NCBI RefSeq assembly: GCF_040394755.1 | Contig: NZ_JBEBRQ010000009.1 | From: Castellaniella defragrans_A | Lineage (GTDB): Bacteria > Pseudomonadota > Gammaproteobacteria > Burkholderiales > Burkholderiaceae_B | Direction: 5' to 3' (one strand) | DNA length: 64,000 nucleotides | Shown here: positions 58,475-64,000 of the stretch, one piece after another | Position numbering within the stretch: position 1 is the first letter of the stretch | Layout of the letters: each line of letters begins with the position of its first letter | Translations under genes and position numbers: made by a program | Notes under the pieces: generated by a model | Databases searched by the model: none | The model's input: only the letters and a program-made list of their open reading frames with translations | What the model was told of the DNA's origin: nothing

Positions 58475-59449
58475 CTACATTCTGGCGAGGACCGAGCCCC
58501 AGGTGAAACCGCCGCCCACGCCTTGCAACAGGATCAGGTGGCCGGGACGGATGCGGCCATCGCGACAGGCCGCATCCAGCGCCAGCGGCACACTGGCCGC
58601 CGAAGTATTGGCATGTTCGCCCACCGTGATCACGACCTTGTCGTCGGGAACGCGCAGCTTGCGGCTGATGAAATTGATGATGCGCACGTTGGCCTGATGC
58701 GGCACCATCCAGTCGACCTGTTCGAGGGTCACGCCCGCCTGCGCGCAGACATCGCGCGCCGAGCGCGACAGCGAATTGACCGCCAGCTTGAAGACCGCCT
58801 GGCCGTCCATCCGCAGGAAAGGATCGCCCGTCACCTGGCCGCGATCGACATTGCCCGCGGCGCACAGGATGTGCATCTGGCTGCCGTCGGCATTGAGCTT
58901 GGCCGCCAGGATGCCGGGCTCGTCGCTGGCGCTGAGCACCACCGCGCCGGCGCCGTCGCCAAACAGCACGCAAGTGCGCCGGTCGCTCCAGTCGAGGATG
59001 CTCGAAAACACCTCGGCGCCGATCACCAGCGCATGACGCGCGCGGCCGGCCTGGATGAAGGCGTCCGCGGTGGTCAGGGCATAGACAAAGCCGCTGCAAA
59101 CCGCCTGGACGTCGAAAGCGGCGCCGCCCGCGGCGCCCAGGTTCGCCTGCACCAGGCAGGCCGTGCTGGGAAAAATGAAATCCGGCGTGGAGGTCGCGAC
59201 GATGATCAGATCGATATCGCCGGCCGTCAGGCCCGCGGCATCCAGGGCGGCCCGCGCCGCATGTGTCGCCAGCGTGCTGGTCTTGACGCCGGGATCGGCG
59301 ATGTGGCGCTGCCGGATGCCGGTGCGCTCGACGATCCAGGCATCCGAGGTTTCGACCCCGCGCGTGGCCAGCTCGGCGGCCAAGTCATCGTTGGTGACGA
59401 TCCGGGGAGGCATGTAGCCGCCCGTTCCTGTGATCTTGGCGTAAGGCAT
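58475..59449 (-). CDS. fabH: beta-ketoacyl-ACP synthase III
   Basis: 324 residues, initiates chains by condensing acetyl-CoA with malonyl-ACP. Catalytic Cys in FDVQAVCSGFVYALTTADAFI (near residue 113), His and Asn in MVPHQANVRIINF and GEHANTSAASVPLALD. Start MPYAKITGTGGYMPPRIVTNDDLA is standard; a longer frame through plsX is rejected. Confidence 0.97.
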   Translation of the reverse strand: MPYAKITGTGGYMPPRIVTNDDLAAELATRGVETSDAWIVERTGIRQRHIADPGVKTSTLATHAARAALDAAGLTAGDIDLIIVATSTPDFIFPSTACLVQANLGAAGGAAFDVQAVCSGFVYALTTADAFIQAGRARHALVIGAEVFSSILDWSDRRTCVLFGDGAGAVVLSASDEPGILAAKLNADGSQMHILCAAGNVDRGQVTGDPFLRMDGQAVFKLAVNSLSRSARDVCAQAGVTLEQVDWMVPHQANVRIINFISRKLRVPDDKVVITVGEHANTSAASVPLALDAACRDGRIRPGHLILLQGVGGGFTWGSVLARM

Positions 59450-59493
59450 GGTTTCTTCCGGAAAGGATGCTAGCGTCCTGTTTGATTGGTCCA

Positions 59494-60555
59494 CTAAGGC
59501 GTGGCGGGCGCGGATTCGCCGGCCGAGTCCGAGAGCGCCCGGCGCAAAGCCGACAGGCCCTGGATGGTACCCTCGAGCAGGCCGTTGTGCACCGCCTCGC
59601 GGGCCCGCAGCAGGGCCTGGCCGAACGCATAGGCGTCGGCCGAACCATGACTCTTGATCACGATGCCGCGCAACCCCAGCAGGGCGGCCCCATTGTAGCG
59701 GCGATTGTCGACCCGGGAACGGAAGCGGTTGAGTACAGGGCTGGCCACCAGGCCGGCGGCCATCGTCAGCGGCGTGCGGCGGAATTCCTCGCGCATCATG
59801 ACACTGATCATCCGGGCCAGCCCCTCGATGGATTTGAGCACCACATTGCCGACGAATCCATCGCAGACCACCACATCGACCGAGCCCTTGAAAATATCGT
59901 CGCCCTCGACGTTGCCGTGGAAATTCAGCCCGCTCGCGCGCAGCAGCTCGGCGGCGCGCTTGACCACGTCGTTGCCCTTGATGACCTCCTCGCCGATATT
60001 GAGCAGACCCACGCGGGGCCGTTCGATCCGATCGACGCAAGACACCAGGGCCGAGCCCATCAGACCGAACTGCAACAGATGCTCGGCGGTGCAGTCCACA
60101 TTGGCGCCCAGGTCCAGGACCGTGGTCGCCCCTCCCGCCTGATTGGGAATGGCGGTGGCGATCGCCGGGCGGTCGATGCCCTCGAGGGTCTTGAGCACAT
60201 AGCGCGAGATCGCCATCCAGGCGCCGGTATTGCCCGCGGACACCGCCGCGTCGGCGCGGCCGTCCTTGACCGCCTGGGCCGCGACTCGCATCGACGAGTC
60301 TTTTTTGCGGCGCAGCGCGACCTCGACCGAGTCGTGCATCGACACGACCTCGGAGGCATGAAGGATCTCGAACGAGCCCGCGGGCGCCGCGTCCCTTTGC
60401 AGCGCCTGGCGGATCTGGGCCTCGTCGCCCACCAACAGGCATTGCGCGTCGGGCTGCGCCCGCGCGAACGCGATGGCCGCCGGCACCGTCACCGGCAGGC
60501 CGTGATCGCCCCCCATGCAATCGATGGCGATACGAACCCTGCTGCTGTCAGACAT
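59494..60555 (-). CDS. plsX: phosphate acyltransferase PlsX
   Basis: 353 residues. Converts acyl-ACP to acyl-phosphate, the first phospholipid-committed step with PlsY. Signatures: RIAIDCMGGDHGLPVTVPAAIAFA, AAVSAGNTGAWMAIS, TTVLDLGANVDCTAEHLLQFGLMG, VVCDGFVGNVVLKSIEG. 44 bases upstream of fabH, standard yceD-rpmF-plsX-fabH order. Confidence 0.97.
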   Translation of the reverse strand: MSDSSRVRIAIDCMGGDHGLPVTVPAAIAFARAQPDAQCLLVGDEAQIRQALQRDAAPAGSFEILHASEVVSMHDSVEVALRRKKDSSMRVAAQAVKDGRADAAVSAGNTGAWMAISRYVLKTLEGIDRPAIATAIPNQAGGATTVLDLGANVDCTAEHLLQFGLMGSALVSCVDRIERPRVGLLNIGEEVIKGNDVVKRAAELLRASGLNFHGNVEGDDIFKGSVDVVVCDGFVGNVVLKSIEGLARMISVMMREEFRRTPLTMAAGLVASPVLNRFRSRVDNRRYNGAALLGLRGIVIKSHGSADAYAFGQALLRAREAVHNGLLEGTIQGLSALRRALSDSAGESAPATP

Positions 60556-60578
60556 CGGATACGCGATCCGGAACGCGA

Positions 60579-60761
60579 TTACTCGTCGTTCTTGGTCTTG
60601 AGGATCTTGCGGCCGCGATAGACGCCGTTGGGGCTGATGTGGTGGCGCAGATGCAGTTCGCCAGTCGTCGGCTCGACCGCCGTGGCCGGGGCGGTCAGAA
60701 AATCATGCGCGCGATGCATGCCGCGCTTGGACGGACTCTTTTTGTTTTGCTGGACAGCCAT
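60579..60761 (-). CDS. rpmF: 50S ribosomal protein L32
   Basis: 60 residues. Starts MAVQQNKKSPSKRGMHRAHDFLT and ends HISPNGVYRGRKILKTKNDE, the zinc-free L32 form (no cysteine pairs). ATG at 60761 has GGAGTCACC upstream. Co-transcribed with yceD and plsX. Confidence 0.97.
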   Translation of the reverse strand: MAVQQNKKSPSKRGMHRAHDFLTAPATAVEPTTGELHLRHHISPNGVYRGRKILKTKNDE

Positions 60762-60820
60762 GGTGACTCCTGTAGACGGGCCGCTCATTGTAAGCGAAAG
60801 CCCTGGTGTTGAATAAATGT

Positions 60821-61375
60821 TCAGTGCTGCTTGAGACGCCCCAGCGCCGCGAAAGGCGATGGCCGTCCCGGGTCCGGGTTGCGTTTCCCGTCTGCCGCCG
60901 GATCGGGGCCGCCGGCGCAGGCCGCGTGCCTCGGCGCATAGGGCACGGCGAGGATGAGTTCATCCTCGACCAGGCCCAAGCCGTCCATGCGGCCCTCGGC
61001 AACCAGGTATTCCACATCATCGCCCTGCCCGCCGGCCTCGAGCGCATCCATCGCGTCGACCTCGGCCTGCGTGGCGAGCAGGCGCAGACTGTTGGCGACA
61101 TCCAGGGGCAGGTCCATGGCCTCCAGGCAACGCTGGCACACCACGCGCACCGCGCCCCGGGCCTGCACATCCAGCCAGGCATTGCCCTGGCCGTCCCTGC
61201 GGCCGGCAAGCCGCCAGGCGATCATGCCATCCTGCGGCGCGGGCAGCCCCTCGCAAAGGCGCGCAAAGCCGGCAACGGGCGTCTCGTCCTGCAAAGCCCG
61301 CCCGTTGCGCGCCAGCGCCAGCGCATCGAATGCCTGCGCCTCAGCCTCACTAAGCCTAGAATTCCGGCTGATCAT
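60821..61375 (-). CDS. yceD: YceD/DUF177 family protein
   Basis: 184 residues. Contains RGAVRVVCQRCLEAMDLPLDV (CxxC) and LVAEGRMDGLGLVEDELILAVPYAPRH, the DUF177 signature; a second conserved cysteine is in HAACAGG. Linked to 23S rRNA processing or ribosome maturation in other species. First gene of the yceD-rpmF-plsX-fab block; ATG at 61375. Confidence 0.94.
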   Translation of the reverse strand: MISRNSRLSEAEAQAFDALALARNGRALQDETPVAGFARLCEGLPAPQDGMIAWRLAGRRDGQGNAWLDVQARGAVRVVCQRCLEAMDLPLDVANSLRLLATQAEVDAMDALEAGGQGDDVEYLVAEGRMDGLGLVEDELILAVPYAPRHAACAGGPDPAADGKRNPDPGRPSPFAALGRLKQH

Positions 61376-61401
61376 GGATTCGGTATTCGGAAAAACTCTA
61401 G

Positions 61402-61432
61402 ATCATACCGTATGGCTGGGGCCTCTGTCCAA
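61402..61432 (-). promoter_or_regulatory. putative promoter of the yceD-rpmF-plsX-fab cluster
   Basis: Minus-strand TTGGAC and TATGAT separated by 19 bases, about 27 bases before the yceD ATG. Spacing is long but both boxes are near consensus. Confidence 0.45.
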
Positions 61433-61457
61433 CTCCAGTCCCGACCCGGGCTCACCG

Positions 61458-61481
61458 AAAAGCCGCTGCCTGGGGTAGCGG
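61458..61481 (-). terminator. weak possible terminator after the adhesin gene
   Basis: Minus-strand stem CCGCT / AGCGG with a 9-base loop followed by CTTTT, 52 bases after the adhesin stop. Only a 5-bp stem, so low confidence. Confidence 0.3.
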
Positions 61482-61532
61482 ATTCCTCGCCTGCCCAACG
61501 TCCGCCTCAGGCCGGAATGGCCCGTGGGGACT

Positions 61533-62567
61533 CTATTGATAGTTCAGCGTAAATGTTGCCGTCGCCTGAACCGAGCCAGGACGGACGACCGGGTCGGTTT
61601 TCACGTAGCGCACACTGAGCGGAATCGACACCGGGCCGTTTTGGACCTGTCCCACGGACCATTGGTTGAGGTTGCCGGTCACGTCTGAATCGGGACCGAA
61701 GCTCACAGCCTCCGAGCCGTTGAATATTCTTAGTTTCACGCCCTCTGCCGTCGAGTCCGGGGTCAGGTTCAACTGATCCGAGGTGTTCCCGGGGTCCGTG
61801 GCGTCGGTCAGCGTCATGTGCAGATTGGTATAGGATGTGGATTCTCCGCCATCGCACAAGAGATCGATATTGAAGTCCGTCGGGTTGCCGCCATAAGAAC
61901 CCACCGCCCCGCCAAAGGAGGACACCGCAACCTTCCCCATATCCACCTCGATCGTTGGCATTGTTGCCGAGCAGGTGGGCGTCTTGGGGGTGACGGTAAT
62001 CGGATTGGCGAGCCGTATGCTGATGACCTGGGTGGCTCCGTTCTCGGCGAAACCGCCGGCAATTTCGCCTTCCAGAGTACCGGCCGCCGTGATTGGCCCC
62101 AGCCTTATAAACTCGATGACCATTTCTATATTGGAGGTGATGTCCCACCCACTAGATCGGATCGAGAAAAAGGGTATCACTTTATTCTCCCCAAAACTTA
62201 AGCGGATGCCGACACCGGGAATCGTTGTTTTATAAATGTACTGCGAATCTAGCTTAGGTCCAGTCAGACCTTCATACATGAGAATTCCTAGTGTGTCGCA
62301 CTTTATCTCTCCGCCACCAACGAGATATACAGTTTCGGTGTAAAAAGGTACACCGATCGGAGCTGAAGGGCTCACGCCCTCGACGGGGAATCCTTGCAGC
62401 GTCCAGATTACCATATTATCTATCGCTTCTGGACTATTGGTTACGGTGCAAGCCGCCCAGCCACGCATGGGCATCAGCAATATAAACATGGCCAGCAAAA
62501 GAAAACCACGGTTAAGCGCGGATTTATTTTCATGCGCGAAATATGAGGAAATGGATTTTAATAGCAT
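61533..62567 (-). CDS. fimbrial (chaperone-usher) tip adhesin-like protein
   Basis: 344 residues. N-terminal signal (ALNRGFLLLAMFILLMPMRGWA) ahead of ACTVTNSPEA. A ~180-residue N-terminal domain with conserved cysteine (EIKCDTLGILMYEGLTGP) resembles two-domain adhesins; the C-terminal part from ITVTPKTPTCSATMPTIEVDMGKVAVSSFGGAVG to VQATATFTLNYQ is a type 1 fimbrial pilin domain: disulfide cysteine pair and the penultimate Tyr of pilins. Lower GC than the flanking core. 90 bases downstream of the usher. Receptor unknown. ATG at 62567 is chosen over an earlier in-frame start. Confidence 0.88.
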   Translation of the reverse strand: MLLKSISSYFAHENKSALNRGFLLLAMFILLMPMRGWAACTVTNSPEAIDNMVIWTLQGFPVEGVSPSAPIGVPFYTETVYLVGGGEIKCDTLGILMYEGLTGPKLDSQYIYKTTIPGVGIRLSFGENKVIPFFSIRSSGWDITSNIEMVIEFIRLGPITAAGTLEGEIAGGFAENGATQVISIRLANPITVTPKTPTCSATMPTIEVDMGKVAVSSFGGAVGSYGGNPTDFNIDLLCDGGESTSYTNLHMTLTDATDPGNTSDQLNLTPDSTAEGVKLRIFNGSEAVSFGPDSDVTGNLNQWSVGQVQNGPVSIPLSVRYVKTDPVVRPGSVQATATFTLNYQ

Positions 62568-62657
62568 GATGGTCCGTCTCGTAAATATATAGCCTGCACA
62601 TTGACAAAGCATCTGCCGCTCATGGCGGAAATCCGCATTTGAGTGGCGTCATCGGGG

Positions 62658-64000
62658 TCATTGCGTGCAAACACCCTGCAACAGATGGAACGGCCGCCCG
62701 GGATCGGCGGCTTCCGCGGGAATCGCGTAGTCCAGCGTGCATTGCTGCGCCGCCGCCGCGCCCCACTTGACGGTCAGGCGGCCCGCATCGGCCCGCAGGT
62801 TGTTGGCGATGAGGCGGCTGCCCTGGGCGACGGTGCCCACCAGATTGCCCTCGCCGTCCAGCGCCTCGGCGCCAAAGGGCAGCGCCTCGCCGTTGGCCAG
62901 ATGCGCGCGGATCACCGCCGCCCGGCCCCCGGCCTCGACCTCGAACCGCACCGGCACGACCGCACCGGCGGTGGGAACCACGTTCTGGATCGTCGACTTG
63001 AACTGCACGTTCAACGGCAGACCCTTCGGATCGACCTCGACGATGTTCTGGGCGAATGGCATCAGGTTCGGCACCAGGGCATAGCCCTGCGAGTTCACGC
63101 GCAGTCCGTTGGCATTGACAATGCGCGCGCCGCGCGCGCCGCGCGCCTCGACAATGGCGAAGGTATCGCCCAGCGTCGGCGCCAGTGCCACGCCGCCGCC
63201 CCAGGCCACGGCCACGCCCGACACGCTGGCGCTGGTCTGATTGTCGCCGCCGCTGCCGCGCCCGGCGCTGGCGCCCAGTCGCGCATAGGGCGAGGTCCAC
63301 GACACATTGGCGCTTACATTGTTGGTATTGCCGCCGTTGCGGCGCACATAGCCGACGTTCACGCCATAGTACAGGGGGTTGTCCGAGGACCCCAGGCTGC
63401 CGTTGATGGTTTCATAGACGGATGTGCTGTGATCCCGGGTATTGTGCTGCACCGTGGTGTTCGAGCGCGGCGCATTGGCGCCGCTGCCCAGGGGCAGGCT
63501 GAGGTTCAGCATGTAGGTGTTTTCCCACTGCCCCGAGTACACGCTGTACTGCCGCGAGGCGCTGAGGCCGTAACTCACGCGCCCGAACGAATTGTAGTAG
63601 CCGAACTGGTATTGCGTGTCGCGCCCGCCACGGTCCCAATAATCCTGGCTGAAGCCCGACAGCCGGAACGAGCCCCAGCGCTCGCCCAGCGGCTGGTTGA
63701 GCTGGACCTGGAAGCGGCTCTTGGTGTTGCTGGCGTAGTAGGGCAGCGCATCATGGGCCGCATCGCGCGCGCGCAGGCTCATGGTATCGCCCAGGCTCAG
63801 GTAGCCGCTGGTGGAATAGCGATAGGCCGCCAGCGTGATGCTGGATTGGGTCGGCGCGAAAAACCGCGAATAGTTCAGGCTGTAGCTCTGGCCCGTGCGG
63901 TCGGGCTGATTCTTGAGCATGGCCTTGGCGTAGGTCGCATCCAGGCTGAAGGCGCCCCAGGCGGTGTTCAGCGCCGCGCCGATCTTGCCGGCCTGGTAGT
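62658..64000 (-). CDS. fimbrial outer-membrane usher protein, C-terminal part (cut by window end)
   Basis: At least 446 residues without a start in the window. Shows the usher C-terminal beta-barrel repeats (SYSLNYSRFFAPTQSSITLAAYRYSTSGYLSLGDT; GERWGSFRLSGFSQDYWDRGGRDTQYQFGYYNSFGRVSYG) and the CTD segment GDTFAIVEARGARGARIVNANGLRVNSQGYALVPNLMPFAQNIVEVDPKGLPLNVQ, ending with the C-terminal plug-like PVRFEVEAGGRAAVIRAHLANGEALPFGAEALDGEGNLVGTVAQGSRLIANNL. Together with the adhesin it is a chaperone-usher fimbrial locus. Confidence 0.92.
   Translation of the reverse strand, partial: YQAGKIGAALNTAWGAFSLDATYAKAMLKNQPDRTGQSYSLNYSRFFAPTQSSITLAAYRYSTSGYLSLGDTMSLRARDAAHDALPYYASNTKSRFQVQLNQPLGERWGSFRLSGFSQDYWDRGGRDTQYQFGYYNSFGRVSYGLSASRQYSVYSGQWENTYMLNLSLPLGSGANAPRSNTTVQHNTRDHSTSVYETINGSLGSSDNPLYYGVNVGYVRRNGGNTNNVSANVSWTSPYARLGASAGRGSGGDNQTSASVSGVAVAWGGGVALAPTLGDTFAIVEARGARGARIVNANGLRVNSQGYALVPNLMPFAQNIVEVDPKGLPLNVQFKSTIQNVVPTAGAVVPVRFEVEAGGRAAVIRAHLANGEALPFGAEALDGEGNLVGTVAQGSRLIANNLRADAGRLTVKWGAAAAQQCTLDYAIPAEAADPGRPFHLLQGVCTQ

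Noticed and set aside
1..64000. tRNA, rRNA, prophage or insertion sequence
   Set aside because: I scanned intergenic regions by eye for tRNA-like arms and transposase frames and found none; only the recombinase remnant at 41.9 kb hints at mobility.

Overview
The window is high-GC bacterial chromosome, densely coded, with gene orders typical of beta-proteobacteria: rpmB-rpmG, leuS-lptE-holA-proA, lptF//pepA-holC, yceD-rpmF-plsX-fabHDG-acpP-fabF and rpoE-rseA-mucB-mucD-lepA-lepB-rnc-era-recO. Protein character (CysB, HslO, ETF-QO, Kdo synthesis, two-step Bcr-type exporter) and a GC-rich interspersed repeat suggest Burkholderiales, most likely Alcaligenaceae. This is inference from family knowledge; no rRNA or tRNA gene was found to confirm it.

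Layout. 1-9.7 kb, plus strand: drug exporter, two ribosomal proteins, then a tight operon leuS-lptE-holA-proA-hemJ-rlmL-like. 9.7-13.0 kb, accessory: a HigBA-like toxin-antitoxin pair on the minus strand, a 60-residue gene behind a striking palindromic operator/promoter, a tandem array of the interspersed repeat, and a two-gene operon of lower GC (cysteine hydrolase plus a protein with two C-terminal membrane helices) that I cannot assign to a known system. 13.1-15.5 kb: RDD protein, hslO, TadE-like protein. 15.6-23.9 kb, minus strand: ftsB, eno, DUF1330, kdsA, pyrG, aminopeptidase P, scoB-scoA and a thioesterase. 24-32 kb: ETF-ubiquinone oxidoreductase, acs, an UMF1-type transporter coupled to prpE, an NlpC/P60 lipoprotein, and a DUF2325 gene behind a Fur-like box. 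32.7-41.7 kb: cysB, mmsA with a branched-chain amino-acid binding protein and a divergent LysR regulator, lptF, pepA-holC, and a Bax-inhibitor-1 protein.

41.7-45.2 kb is a second accessory patch: interspersed repeat, tyrosine-recombinase remnant, DUF1016 nuclease-like protein, DUF2971 protein, a decayed toxin gene with its surviving antitoxin, and a further XRE antitoxin. 45.3-61.4 kb, all minus strand: rarD-like gene, then the recO-era-rnc-lepB-lepA block, the sigma-E (algU/muc) envelope-stress operon, and the fatty-acid/phospholipid synthesis cluster. 61.5-64 kb: a fimbrial tip adhesin and the C-terminal part of its outer-membrane usher, cut by the window end.

How parts work together: the fab-plsX-acpP cluster, kdsA, lptE and lptF supply envelope lipids and LPS; rpoE-rseA-mucB-mucD monitors envelope stress; prpE, acs, mmsA and scoAB feed acyl-CoA units, and ETF-QO passes electrons from acyl-CoA and related dehydrogenases to quinone. 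Coordinates of starts were checked by eye against the nucleotide sequence; promoter and operator calls are pattern-based.
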